A model generated the notes under the pieces. It was given only the letters and a program-made list of their open reading frames with translations, was not told the DNA's origin and searched no databases. This document shows, piece by piece, positions 1 to 11,329 of a DNA stretch of 64,000 nt. The position numbers and the translations under genes are program-made. This stretch comes from Megachile rotundata (Eukaryota; Arthropoda; Insecta; Hymenoptera; Megachilidae): NCBI RefSeq assembly GCF_050947335.1, contig NC_134988.1, forward strand, positions 9,936,001 through 10,000,000, written 5' to 3'. The first letter of the stretch is position 1. Every line of letters starts with the position of its first letter.

Positions 1-345
1 TACCACCCGGTACATTACCACGCGTTAGATTACCATCTCTTAGATTACTACCCGTTAGAATACCACGCGTTACATTAATATATGCTAGTTCACCACATGT
101 AAGAGCATCTCGCGTTAGATTACCACCCGCTAAATTACCATGCGTTCGATTACCACCTGTTAAACCATTACCTATGTGTTAGACTACGACGCATCCTATT
201 AATACGTGCTAATTCACTACGTGTTGGTTTACCACGTACTAGAGTACCATGCATTAGTTTATCACGCGTTAGATTACAACCCGTTCGATTGTCACACATT
301 AGATAGTTACGCGTTAGTTCTCCAGGTGTTATACTCCCTCTGACG
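1..345. repeat. 15-bp degenerate minisatellite
   Basis: About 22 imperfect units of roughly TACCACGCGTTAGAT run from the window edge to near 345; the array is probably truncated by the edge. Units differ at several positions (CGCG/CCCG/ATCT in the middle), which suggests an old array. Because 15 is a multiple of three, a short minus-strand frame stays open through it (168-374), but its translation only reflects the unit. No gene is supported. Confidence 0.8.
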
Positions 346-1840
346 CTATTTTGAAAATATTTTTTGTAATGCATAACGTTGTACTTCAGTCTGTTTTATT
401 AAATTTATGTATTATTATACAATTATTATATAATACATAAATTATACTAAAATTGTTATCAAATATTTCTGCCTAAAATTTTCATATTGATGTTTTATTA
501 TTTATTTATAAAAATGATTCGACTTACTCAATATTATATGATTATAGTAAATTAATGTGGACATTTGTTTCTTATGTAAAAATGCATGAATGAAGACTGC
601 CAGATTGTCACAAATCTTTAATTTCAATTTTAATATTATTTATAAACAATATTTATAACCTTGTCCAGAGTCATGCTTTTTAAATATAACAAACACAATA
701 AAAAGGTGTATCTTTTCGTTAGATCATCACATGCTATACCGTCCCCCATTAAATCCCAAGATCACTATATTCGCACAGAATATCGCCAGGCGTTATGCTC
801 CCGCATTAAGAAATGTCAGACACATTGTCCCTGCCTATTCGCGTGAATGCAGGTCGTGAGTACATTTTCCAAAGCGTTATCGCTCTTTTATTATTTCCTC
901 GGAGACGCACGAAAAAGAGCAAAAAGAACACAACGCACCTTACGACAATAAATGTCTCCAGCATGGAAGGTCATCGTTAAGGAGAAACGAAAAAAAGAGG
1001 GAAGGTCGAAAGGTGTCGAAAGAAAAATTCGCATCTATGTAATTAGCGCAACGAATAACTTTAAGCTGTAATATATTACCCGCGAAATTTCGCGTGGCAT
1101 TGAGCCAAGGGTAGCAACATTAAGCCGCAACGGTCGAATAAATGAACAAAAAGGGAACGTTTAACGCTGCCGCGGTCACATTTGACCACTGAATAATTAC
1201 GTGGTCCGTGCTAATTCGTCCCTATGGAACTTCTGGCCAGCCACAAAATTCCTTCGCTCTTTTTTTCTCCTTGTAAAAAATTTATCCTCTGTGAACTGAC
1301 GAAAAATTTCGGCGTACGAATGCATGAATAATGGCGGACGGAGCTAAAATGGCCGCGACCTTCTTGCGAATACGCTGTTAATATTCAAAGAAACGAATGT
1401 TATGGTTAATGGTCGCTTGTTGCAAATAACTAACACGAAAAATCGTTTGGTATGTTTATTTTAATAAAGTATATTTATTTTAAGTTTACAATCGGAAAAA
1501 ATTTATAGAGGAAAATTATTGGGTTTCAAAGAAATTGAATACAATTTGGAAATTTTTAGGGTCAGAGATTAATTACAGTGTGACAAAACTACATAATCAT
1601 ATTTAAAATTTAAAGTTGCATTTGTTAATTAAATTATGTTTTGTAGAAATGGTAGTTGAAATAATTAATGAAAAACTACATAAATACTTTGATGAAGAAT
1701 TTATGAAAAGTAGAATTGTTAATATTACATTTTTATTTTATGTAAAGAGACATGTTAACATTCCACAATATTCATATGTATATTGAAAAATTATATTTTA
1801 CAAAAATGTCAGTTTTTAATTTCACTTTGAATTTTATTTT
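346..1840. other. AT-rich intergenic or intronic DNA
   Basis: No convincing gene. At 715-810 there is a weak echo of the GTTAGAT/CATCAC motif of the first array. A moderately CpG-containing stretch at 850-1400 has no ATG-started frame with coding character. The rest is A/T-rich with homopolymer runs. Confidence 0.5.
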
Positions 1841-1842
1841 TG

Positions 1843-2100
1843 ATATTATTTTCCAAAATTATTGAACGCAAATTATTTTTAAAAATGATTGAAAGTATAT
1901 TATTTTTAAAAACTATTGAAAATATATCATTTTTAAAAATGATTGAAAGTATACTATTTTTAAAAATGATTGAAAGTATACTATTTTTAAAAATGATTGA
2001 AAGTATACTATTTTTAAAAATGATTGAACATATATTATATTTAAAAATGATTGACAGTATATTATTTTTAAGAATTGTTGAAAATATATTAAGCTGTAGT
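1843..2100. repeat. 27-bp minisatellite
   Basis: Nine or so units of 27 bp built from ATGATTGAAAGTATA followed by CTATTTTTAAAA. The central copies at about 1930-2040 are nearly identical and the flanking copies are diverged. The 27-bp period keeps a frame open on both strands (repeated MIESILFLK on +, SIIFKNSIL on -). Two mirror-image frames of the same quality argue for a by-product of the repeat, not a protein. Confidence 0.85.
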
Positions 2101-2494
2101 AGGTTGATTGAAAGACAGAAAATTATAGAATATAATAGTAAATTATTGAACAATACGTGCATTAAAGAAACAGCTATTGTTCCTTAGATTATTGTAAACC
2201 GTTCGGTTATTGTTATGGTGATTTGCCAATTAATTTATTCGCTCGTATCGATTGCTGCAAATGTAATTAATGCACGGTTATAGCGTTTCGATTGAAACCT
2301 AAATTAGAAACGTTGTTGTTGTTAGCAGTGATTATTGGCCGTACCCCCGTTTAGCTAGTGATAAACCTGATTAATTGTATCTTTCACTCTATTATTTCAT
2401 AGAATTTAAATGGAAAATTAGCCCAGTGAAATCGATGAATTTCAATAAAGTATCAATCGATGTATTTCGATAAATTCGTATCAATCGATGATAA
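2101..2494. other. AT-rich unique DNA
   Basis: No coding frame of note. Short TCGAT/ATCGATG-rich motifs recur at 2430-2495 just before the duplicated segment. Confidence 0.4.
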
Positions 2495-2710
2495 TTCAGA
2501 AATATGTAACCATAAAGTTAAAAAAACATGAAGTTAAACAAATAGCAAAATTTGTAAACCGTTTGAGGTTTATTATCGTTAAATAATTATTTACAAACGC
2601 ATTCAGAAATATGTACCCATAAAATCAAAAAACACGAAGTTAAACAAATAACAAAATTTGTAAACCGTTTCAGGTTTATGATCGCCAAATAATTATTTAT
2701 AAACTCATTC
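2495..2710. repeat. 107-bp direct duplication
   Basis: Two adjacent copies (about 2495-2601 and 2602-2710) both start TTCAGAAATATGTA and both contain AAATTTGTAAACCGTTT and AAATAATTATTTA. They differ by roughly a dozen substitutions. This is a simple tandem segmental duplication without coding potential. Confidence 0.8.
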
Positions 2711-3430
2711 GGTTTGATCGAAATATCGAACATTGTAAACTCCTTCATAAATTATGCAAACTATGTTTAATAAACAGTACGTGTTTAAATAATAAATATA
2801 TTCCAATCAAAATTAGCGTTCATTAACTCGAGAAGGTGTTTATAAATGACAAAGCAATATTTAAAATTATAAAATTGAAAACAAACAGTCCACTAACATA
2901 ATAAATACACGAATTGAAAGGTTGCAAAGGTATAAATAATTCATACAATTCTCGGTTCATTCGATTATATTTAAAACGAGCGCGGTACGTCCGAGTAAAA
3001 AAAAATGGCGCGGCTTAATTATATCTGTCGTATGTATCTACCCGAGGGACATTTTTATTTATGGTCTGACAGAGGCTTTACTCGGATCAAGTTGAGAAGA
3101 AAGAAGAATACTCCGTACACTTCTGAGCAATGGATATAATGAAAAAGGCAACGTGAAATATTGGAGTTGTCGATGTCAGTCAGTCCATGATTATGGATTA
3201 CGAATTTAACTTTCGTAAATAAGTCGTTAAGGTATTGCGATGTGTTAGAATTTATTAGGGAAATTTAATATTAATAATGTGGTGGTTAACAGGTATGTTA
3301 TGGGGTTTGGATAAATGGGGACTGTAAGTTTAATAGAGTGAAATAATTGAGTGATTTGAATGAAGGAAATTAGGTTTGAATGTAGGGAGTTGATGGTTTG
3401 GGGTTATGGAGATGTGGAGATCGAGAAGTA
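2711..3430. other. AT-rich unique DNA
   Basis: No open frame with coding character on either strand. A slightly GC-richer patch at 2975-3120 contains AAAAATGGCGCGG but no usable frame follows. It leads into the G-rich minisatellite at about 3430. Confidence 0.4.
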
Positions 3431-4075
3431 TGGAGATCAAGAGATCTAAGGTAGGGATTTGGAGATATAGGGATTTAGGGACGTTGGGATTTGGAAATAT
3501 AGGGATTTGGGGACGTTGGAATTTGGAAATATAGGGATTTGGGGACGTTGGAATTTGGAAATATAGGGATTTGGGGTCGTGGGAATTTGGAAATATAGGG
3601 ATTTGGGGACGTTGGAATTTGGGGACGTTGCGATTTGGGGACGTTGGAATTTGGAAATATAGGGATTTGGGGACGTTGTAATTTGGAAATATAGGGATTT
3701 GGGGACGTTGGAATTTGGAAATATAGGGATTTGGGGACGTTGGAATTTGGAAATATAGGGATTTGGGGACGTTGGAATTTGGAAATATAGGGATTTGGGG
3801 ACATTGGGATTTAGGGACGTTGGAATTTGGGGACGTTGGAATTTGGAAATATAGGGATTTGGGGACGTTGGAATTTGGAAATATAGGGATTTGGGGACGT
3901 TGGGATTTAGGGACGTTGAGATTTAGGGACGTTGGAATTTGGAAATATAGGGATTTGGGGACGTTGGGATTTGGGGACGTTGGGATTTGGGGACAATGGA
4001 ATTTGGGGACGTTGGAATTTGGAAACATTGAGATTTGGGGATGTGGGGATCTGTGCACATAGAGATCTAGGGACA
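3430..4075. repeat. G-rich 16/32-bp minisatellite
   Basis: Two alternating 16-bp subunits, GGGATTTGGGGACGTT and GGAATTTGGAAATATA, form a 32-bp dimer repeated about 20 times with occasional single-subunit insertions or losses. The array is G-rich on the + strand. Several frames on both strands stay open (for example a 248-codon minus frame), because 16 is not divisible by three and the units lack stops. These frames are artefacts. Confidence 0.92.
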
Positions 4076-4880
4076 CAGCTAGTTAGTTGTATAGAGTTTT
4101 AGATTTATAGCAATTATGGGGTATAGAAATATGGATTTATAGAAAAGTAGGGGTATAGAGCTCCACTTATAAGGAGTTAGGAGTATAAGACTTTAGGGAC
4201 ATAGAGATATAGGAGCATGTGGATCTAGGAGTTTTGAGATCCGGGGGAATAGAGATCTAGATTTGTGTAGAATTTGGGGTATAGGGATCCAGATGTGTAG
4301 GGATCTAGGGGTATAAGAGTTTGTGAATGTAAGGATCTAGGGTTGTAAAAGGTTAAGAATGTAGGAGTCTAGGATTATAAGAGTTTAGGGATATAGATAT
4401 CAAGGTGTATAAGTTTGAAAATGTAGGAATCTAGGGGCATAATAGTTTAGGGACGTAGATATTTAAGGCTATAAGAGTTTAGGGATGTGAAGATCTAGGG
4501 TTACAGGAATTTAGAAATGTACAGATATAGGAATATAGAAATCTAGAAGTTCCAGAATCTAGTGAAATTTCTATTCCTACATACATCTAGCTACACATAG
4601 ACCTTGAGGTATAAAGATCCACATTTCTAAAAATTTAGGGGTAGGAGACTTTATGGATGTTTGGATATATACAGAGATTTAGATGTCTAATGTATTGTAG
4701 ATCTAGGTCTACATAGTAATGTATAGTAATGTATATCTATATAGTGATATAGAAGTATAGAGATCTCAAGTGAAGTTTATGTGAACCTAGAAATACAAGA
4801 ATTTAGAAACGAAAGTATCTACATCCACATATATCTAGAATAATAGAAATCTAAAAATATATACATATCTGACTATCTAC
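4076..4880. repeat. Decayed continuation of the G-rich minisatellite
   Basis: Recurring GGGATCTAGGG, TATAGAGATCTAGG and TAAGAGTTTAGGGATGTA motifs continue the 15-16 bp rhythm of the preceding array with heavy divergence. This is probably the old flank of the same array. No gene. Confidence 0.6.
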
Positions 4881-6179
4881 AAATTTTTTATAAAACACAG
4901 AAATTTACATATAAAAATGCACATATCTAACTTGCATAGGAATTTCAAAAGATGAAGGGACCTAGTGAACCCTTTCCTGATATAGTCCAGTGTGACTCCA
5001 GTGTAGTAGTTCTCCACATACTTAATACCCGGAAATATAATTTCAAAATGTATACATATATACGTCATAATATAACATCCACATGTTCCCATTTTGTATA
5101 ATAGTTAATCTATCACATTATGTACGATCATTTTCACTATGACATTTAACACCTCATCTATTCGCTTGATAGCTGAAGTTGCCATTACTGATCAATATTA
5201 TCAAATCTCTGTTAATTGAATCACACCTAAATTCAATCATTTCTATTGAATTATAACCAAATTATTAACGATCAAAGGCTTATGTTAATTAGTTTTCAAC
5301 AAATAGAAGCTTCGAAAAATATATGAACGAGTTTGATGTTTGTGGAGTGTTCAGAGTTTTGAATATTAAATTGCATGTTGGGAAATTATTAGATATGAGG
5401 AAGTTTTCGTGTAAATACAGTTATGAGGGATTTTGGTAAACATATTTTGAACATTATTTATATCATTAATATTCTGTGTATACAATTAATTAAAGTTATT
5501 ATAGTGTTATTATCATTATTATTTTGTCAGTAATACTTGCAAACTAATAATAATTGTAATTATAATAATTTTAATATTATTATCATAATTCATTCATACA
5601 GTTATTTTTATAAGTTCATTCAGTTACATTTAGAAGATTATTGTTTTATAATGTCATTATTATTAAGATTACGATTACATAGAAGTCAATGATTTACTAT
5701 TGTATTATTATATTATGCATTATCTTATTATTGTATTATTGTATCTTATTAAACATAAACAAATTGTATACTTCATATGTAATTTCATTTTTAATCAAAC
5801 TTTATCTTTAACTTTAGTTTCAAATATTTCTATTCATCAATTGTTTACTGAAGAAGCAATTCAAAAGAACAACTTTAAACAACTATTTATTAATTACAAT
5901 AGAAAATAAAATTTCATTATAAAAGTTGTAATAATAATAATACTTGCTTTATTTTCCCTCATAATTCTAAGGAACAATGTATCCTTACAAAGGTTAAAAA
6001 GGGCATAAACTTTTGCATATCCTTAACACTTAATAACTCCAAGCACTGAATTCCCGAAATTTCACATTCCGTAACAGTGTCCTACAGGAATTTCATCGCT
6101 CCACCAGGAGCTGCAACTACGCGCGCCCGAGTGCAAGCTTTCCTTTGAATAAGGACAGATAATTATCTAATTTTCATGT
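4881..6179. other. AT-rich unique DNA
   Basis: Long A/T-rich stretch with ATTATTAT-type simple runs at 5500-5720. Two short frames (4877-5092 minus, 5700-5909 plus) have extremely AT-biased composition and no recognisable features. No gene called. Confidence 0.4.
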
Positions 6180-7200
6180 TTTCAAGCTTCCAAACTTTCA
6201 AATTTACAAATTCTTAAGCTCTTAAATTTGAATAATAAGTTTGTGAAGTCTTCAAGTTTTCACGTTAAGTGCACTATTTTTTGAGTTTTCAAATCTCTAC
6301 AATTATTGAATGTTCAAGTTTATAGACGTCCAAATGTAGAAACCCAAAGTTCCGAGTCCACAAATAATCTGAAGTTATTGAAGTTACTAATCAGTTAAAA
6401 TGAGTAGTTTCAGATTTCACATTTTTGAGTGACCTCACCTTGAAAATTATCTATTTTCAAATTTCTAGGTTCAAAACTTAAACATCATCACATTCATAAA
6501 TCCTCAAGTTTAAGGATTCTTAAGTACTTGTATATCAAAGTTCCAAGTGTCCTAAATTCCTTAATGTTCAAATTTTTAGGTCCACAATTTGTATTTCACT
6601 AAAGCCATGTATCTTCAAATCTCAAGATCTCCAAATACCTGTAGATCAAAGTACCAAGTGTCCCAACTCCCTCCATCTTCAAATTCCTAGGTCCAAATCT
6701 ATAAATCTCCAAATCTCAAGACCTCCAAATACCTCTATGTCCAAATTCCAAGTGTCCCAAATCCCTTCATCTTCAAATTCCTAAATTCAAAATTCGTACA
6801 TCGCCAAATCCATGAATCTCTGAATCACAACACGCCTACGTACCTATATCTCAAAATTCCACCCATCCCTAATCCCTCGATCCTTCAACTCCTAGATGCA
6901 AAATTTGTATTCCACCAAATCCATCAATCATCAAATCGTAAGATCCCAAAATACCTCTACATCCAAATTTCGACGATCCTAAGTCCTACCACCATCAAAC
7001 TCCTAGATCCGAAATTTGTGTATCACCAAATCTATAAACCTCCAAATCCGAAGATCCCAAAATACCTCCACGTCCAAATTTCAAGTATACCAAGTCCCTC
7101 CACCATCACACTCCTACATCCAAAATTTGTACACCACCAAATCCATAAATCCCCAAATCCGAAGATCCCTAACCACCTGCATTCCTCATACTAATGACTC
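6180..7200. repeat. C-strand repeat with ~110-bp higher-order units
   Basis: The first part (6180-6480) is degenerate TTCAAATTTNCAAA sequence. From about 6480 to 7190 there are roughly six higher-order units. Each passes through CCAAATCTCAAGA, CCAAATACCT, CCAAATTCCAAGTGTCC and AAATTTGTA. The AAATTTGTA landmarks lie near 6583, 6789 (variant), 6901, 7012 and 7123, giving a period of about 110 bp in the last copies. Overall turnover is old. Confidence 0.75.
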
Positions 7201-8111
7201 CAAATCCTCCAATTACCGCATCCCGAACTTTCCCAAATTACACAAATTAGCTCGTGATCCACATCGTCTCTTTATTCGTCTGAACAACCCGTAATCGTGT
7301 CGAGGATCATTCGACCGACGAGAACGCACGTTTGACAGATCGTATCGGCGAAAGGTGGTCTCAACGGCCATGTAACCAATCAGCCATCGGTTTCTTCCGG
7401 CGGCCAACAAGTCATCCTCGCGGTTCGCTAACCGGTGGGGTGGGTTGACATCGTTCTCGAAGGTTGTTGACCAGCACGACACGAAGGCGCGTATGCAAAG
7501 ACAAGTCGCGTGTCGTCGCGAGCGTATTCCGCTCGCTTACGGGCTGGTTTACGAGCGAAGCTGAGCGGCGGCAGTAGCAGTCGACCCCTTGTCGCGAGAA
7601 TCGATAGTCTGCGTGCACGAAACGCCGGTAAGCGCTCGGTACGCCCCAACGACATTGCCATCTCGATTCCTTCTTTCGATCTGAAGGAAAAAAACGGGGC
7701 TGACGCGGGAGAAGCGAGGAGGTAACCTGTCGAGGCGGCATGGCGAGCGAAATCGAACCAACAACCGTGGAGGGCAGGGGCGTGCAGGCGGCGATCGAGC
7801 GAGAAAGCGAGAAAACCGGTGAATCCGATAAATCAATGAACGAAAATACTCCGTGGTAACTGGCGGAAGGCAAGGTACAGACGGTAAGAAAACCACGGGG
7901 TGCATCGACTCCTAGAACGATTAATAAACCTGCGATCGACCTGAATCCTTAAGAACCTTTGAAGCTCGACGGTGCGAGAAACCTGCTGATAAAAATAGAG
8001 CCGTCGTCACGTTCGCTAACTGTGATCCTTGCAAGGTTCTTGCTGGGTGTTGCGAGGAGTAAAAGTTCCGATGTTAGGAAATCGAAGGACAAAACACGGG
8101 AACATAATTAG

Positions 8112-8447
8112 GAGGAAGGTAAGTTCGGTAGCGATGACAGAGTCCCTCGGGGCGAGGATCCACTTAGGAGTTCGGAGACGATAGAGCCGGAAGGCGGAAT
8201 CCACTTACCTTCGGTCGCGCTCTCTTCATGTCTCGGGACTCCTTCACGGCATCTCAATGACATTATTCCGCTTCCGTATCCTCCATGTCGATGCTGGCTG
8301 GCGACGATGGCGCTGGTCGGGGTTTACTGGCTAGGCACAATGGACACTGGCTTCCCCTTCGACGAGGAAGCCGGCTACGACACCGACTGTCCCCGTTTGA
8401 TCACCGTTAGTCCACAAGTCCGGCGATATAACGGAACGGTCGATTAA
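8112..8447 (+). CDS. Coding-like open frame, unassigned (possible exon)
   Basis: An open + frame runs from just after a TAG at 8109-8111 to the TAA at 8445-8447. The first ATG that keeps a coding look is at 8307 (46 codons, starting MALVGVYWLGTMDTG and continuing FPFDEEAGYDTDCPR). The C-terminal half has a protein-like residue mix, including charged and aromatic residues. No domain is recognised. It could be a terminal exon of a gene using this CpG island, or a chance frame in GC-rich DNA. A minus-strand candidate overlaps it, and at most one is likely real. Confidence 0.2.
   Translation, partial: EEGKFGSDDRVPRGEDPLRSSETIEPEGGIHLPSVALSSCLGTPSRHLNDIIPLPYPPCRCWLATMALVGVYWLGTMDTGFPFDEEAGYDTDCPRLITVSPQVRRYNGTVD
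8209..8263 (-). CDS. Possible short first coding exon ending at a GTAAGT donor
   Basis: On the minus strand an ATG at 8263 opens a frame (MSLRCREGVPRHEESATE) that runs 55 nt into a perfect-looking donor GAAG|GTAAGT, with the exon edge at 8209 and the intron towards lower coordinates. An upstream ATG opens a seven-codon frame (MEDTEAE, stop) that overlaps this start and would act as a uORF. Support is limited to the splice site and the CpG-rich context; no acceptor or downstream exon was identified. Confidence 0.17.
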
Positions 8448-8799
8448 TGGGACACTCGGTTACCGGTTGATTCTCACCGTGCCACCACCCGACACGAACG
8501 AAAGGTCATCGTTACTGGTTCGTGTCGCGACTCGAATGTGGCCCTAAATTGTCCAGGACGAAGATTCGAGCTGTCTCGACTCGTGCGCGGACTGAACTGA
8601 CCTCGAACTAAGCCGCCGTTTCTGTCTTCCGTCGGAGCAACGCGAAAGGGGTGGCGTGTGTAGGGGATGAAGGGTCCGAGGGTGGGGAACGGAGGCGCGC
8701 GCAGACCCTCGAATGCGTATGCGTTAGGGTAATCGCTAGTACACTCGGCTGCAACGGAGGCTTCCTTTTCATAACTACACATATGTAAACTTCAGCGAT

Positions 8800-9480
8800 T
8801 CTTTAATTGTACTTTTTTTGAAATTTTACATTTTTCAACTTTCTTATTTTGAAATTTATAAATATGGGTGTTTATACAATTATTCTGATTATTCAAATAT
8901 TTGGGATGATTTCAAATTTTTAAGGTTTTAAGCTTCAAATCTTGAAAATTTTTTCAAATTTATGAATTCACAAATTTTGAAAGTTTTAATTTGTTAAATT
9001 CTCAGATTTATAAGTCTCTTTTAGATTTAAAAAAATTTGAGTTCACTGTGCACGAAATCGTAAATTTTCAAGTTTCTGTAAGTTTCTGGATCCACAAATT
9101 TAGCGATCATCAATTGACTATGATTTCAAATAGATTTACAAATCTTTAGATCGATAGAGATAAATGTTTTCAAATTTCTAACTTTTGAAATTTCTAGATT
9201 TTCAAATGCCGAGATTCCCAAAGACCTAGGGAATTTTCCTAGATTTCCATATGAAAAAAATCCCTAGATCTTCGAATTTCTATACTGAAATTTCTGAATT
9301 TTTATAATTTTTAAATTCACAAATTTGTAAATTGTCAAATACTCAAAATTTCTAAATATCCAAATTTCCAAAAGTCTAAATTTAGAAACTGTGAAATTTG
9401 CAAATTTTTTAATTTTTAAATCCACAAATTTATAAGTTTTTAAATTGCTTAATTTCCAAATCCCTAAATTCATCAGATTC
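8800..9480. repeat. Degenerate AT-rich minisatellite flank
   Basis: Repeated AAATTTNTAAATT, TTTCAAATTT and CCAAATTTCTAA motifs at about 8-16 bp spacing, grading into the regular array that starts near 9480. Interpreted as old, diverged units of the same family. No coding frame. Confidence 0.6.
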
Positions 9481-10080
9481 CTAAATTCCCCAAATCCCAA
9501 ATTTCCCAAATCTCAAATATCCCAAATTCCAAATTTCCCAAATCCCAAATTTCCCAAATCCCAAATTTCCCAAATCCCAAATTTCCCAAATCCCAAATTT
9601 CCCAAATCCCAAATTTCCCAAATCCCAAATTTCCCAAATCCCAAATTTCCCAAATCCCAAATTTCCCAAATCCCAAATTTCCCAAATCCCAAATTTCCCA
9701 AATCCCAAATTTCCCAAATCCCAAATTTCCCAAATCCCAAATTTCCCAAATCTCAAATTTCTCGAATCTCTAATTTCCCGAATCCCAAATTTCCCAAATC
9801 CCAAATTTCCCAAATCTCTAATTTCCCAAATCTCTAATTTCCCAAATCCCAAATTTCCCAAATCCCAAATTTCCCAAATCCCAAATTTCCCAAATCCCAA
9901 ATTTCTCGAATCTCTAATTTCCCGAATCCCAAATTTCCCAAATCTCTAATTTCCCAAATCTCTAATTTCCCAAATCCCAAATTTCCCAAATCCCAAATTT
10001 CCCAAATCCCAAATTTCCCAAATTCCAAATTTCCCAAATTCCAAATTTCCCAAATTCCAAATTTCCCAAATCCCAAATCC
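9480..10080. repeat. C-rich 16-bp minisatellite (AAATTTCCCAAATCCC)n
   Basis: Nearly perfect 16-bp units, AAATTTCCCAAATCCC, repeat about 37 times, with a variant block (TCTCGAATCTCTAATTTCCC) appearing at 9750-9775 and again at 9900-9925. The reappearance of the same variant block shows that a larger segment was duplicated. The unit has no stop on either strand in any frame, so open frames of 60-140 codons appear in several frames and are not genes. Confidence 0.95.
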
Positions 10081-10340
10081 TAAACTTCCTGCAAATCCCA
10101 AAAATCCCAAAATCACAGAAATCACAAAAATCACAGAAATCCCAGAAATCCCTAAAAATCTGCAAATCCCTAAAAATCCCCAAATCTGCCAATCCTAAAA
10201 TTATCAAATCCCAAAATTTCCAAGTTCCAAAATCCAAAAATCCTATAACTCCCAAACTACCAATCAACCTTAAACCCCTTATCCTCCCCCAAATTATCTA
10301 ATCTCAAAAAATCCCCAAATCTCCCGAACTTACATTTCAC
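10081..10340. repeat. Decayed right flank of the 16-bp array
   Basis: CCCAAAAATCCC, AATCACAGAAATC and AATCCCAAAATTTCC variants continue the array with increasing divergence until about 10340. Confidence 0.6.
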
Positions 10341-10934
10341 CTTTCCCTTAATTTCCACCTTTTCCCCAAAGAAAAGTTACATTTGTTGTTGACTGTACAT
10401 CGGTTATATGCACGTCGGCCTTTTGAAAGGGGACGTGGTTTTTTGGATGACTCCGAGCACCGATTTTTTTTCGTAGTCTGTGTTCCTGATTGTCTCTTTG
10501 TTTCTTCCACATTTTTTTCCTCTTTTTTTCTGTTATATATACATATATATATGTGTACGTATAGATAGGAGCAAGCTGCGGGGAATTTACCTGGATTCAG
10601 CCGGATATTTTGCAGCGTTAACCACGAATGCTACGCGAAGGTGCTTCTGCAAAGTTTCACATCTCGTTTCTGCAAGAGCGTGGACGTTTTGTTTGTTCGC
10701 GCAGATTACCGTCGGTTTTTTTGTCAGGACCACCCCAAGTTATTACGTAACGGGGAACGTAAGTTTCGTTTGCGTTTATTTCCAGATTTTCGGCCGCCAC
10801 TGTAATTACGTTTCTCGGACGTTACGATACGTTAATCTTTGGAACTTTGCAGTTAGGGACTTTTGCCGCTTAGAAAGGATTGTGGAGAATCTGTAGATAA
10901 TTGCGCGATTTCAGGACGGTGAATTTGGTAGAAC
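10341..10934. other. Unique DNA with open frames but no recognised gene
   Basis: A T-rich stretch with a short (TA)n/TATATG run at 10530-10565, then moderately CpG-containing sequence to 10900. A + frame at 10480-10896 is open for 138 codons but lacks an ATG at its head, is rich in Phe/Val/Cys from poly-T and resembles no family known to me. Not called as a gene. Confidence 0.4.
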
Positions 10935-11325
10935 TAAATAATATCAATTAATATTAAACAATATTATCATTGAATAATAATATTGAACTATTATTTAACG
11001 TTTAATAATATCAATTAATATTAAACGATAACAATATTGAATAATAATATTGATTATTATTTAACGTTAAATAATATCAGTTAATATTAAACAATATCAA
11101 CATTGAATAATAATATTGATTATTCTTTAACGTTAAATAATATCAATTAATATTAAACAATATCAATATTGAATAATAATATTGAATTATTATTTAAGGT
11201 TAAATAATATCAATTAATATTACACAATATCATCATTGAATAATAATATTGTATTATTATTCAACGTTAAATAATATCAGTTAATATTAAACAATATAAA
11301 TATTGAATAATAATGTTGAATCATT
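10935..11325. repeat. 66-67 bp AT-only tandem repeat, six copies
   Basis: Copies begin near 10935, 11002, 11068, 11134, 11201 and 11268, each starting TAAATAATATCA and carrying TTAATATTAAAC, AATAATAATATTG and TTATTTAACGTT. Spacing is 66-67 bp and divergence is low. Each unit contains self-complementary AATATT/AATAATATT parts, so single strands could form local hairpins. No coding content. Confidence 0.88.
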
Positions 11326-11329
11326 TTTA

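Larger units (their letters stand above)
7220..8790. promoter_or_regulatory. CpG-rich island, candidate promoter / 5' exon region
   Basis: A sharp switch from AT-rich repeats to GC- and CpG-rich unique sequence over about 1.5 kb, ending near 8790. Such islands in AT-rich insect genomes often mark promoters and first exons. Strong 5' splice-site consensus exists on both strands: GAAG|GTAAGT on + (intron would start at 8119) and GAAG|GTAAGT on - (exon edge 8209). Many frames are open on both strands simply because GC-rich DNA has few stops, so no single gene can be chosen from sequence alone. Confidence 0.4.

Noticed and set aside
661..846. Short + frame with weak similarity to the first 15-bp repeat
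   Set aside because: Starts at TTG; the similarity is a few words only and could be chance.
1809..2187. Mirror-image 115-117 codon frames on both strands
   Set aside because: The 27-bp period keeps both strands open; no start context or domain.
9445..10076. Long open frames (up to 139 codons) in the 16-bp array, and similar frames in all AAATTCCC-type arrays (for example 16129-17094, 41472-42503, 46397-47596, 51943-52811)
   Set aside because: The 8/16-bp unit has no stop codon in any of the six frames, so openness carries no information. The translations merely repeat PNSQIPKF- or GIWEFGNL-type motifs on opposite strands at once.
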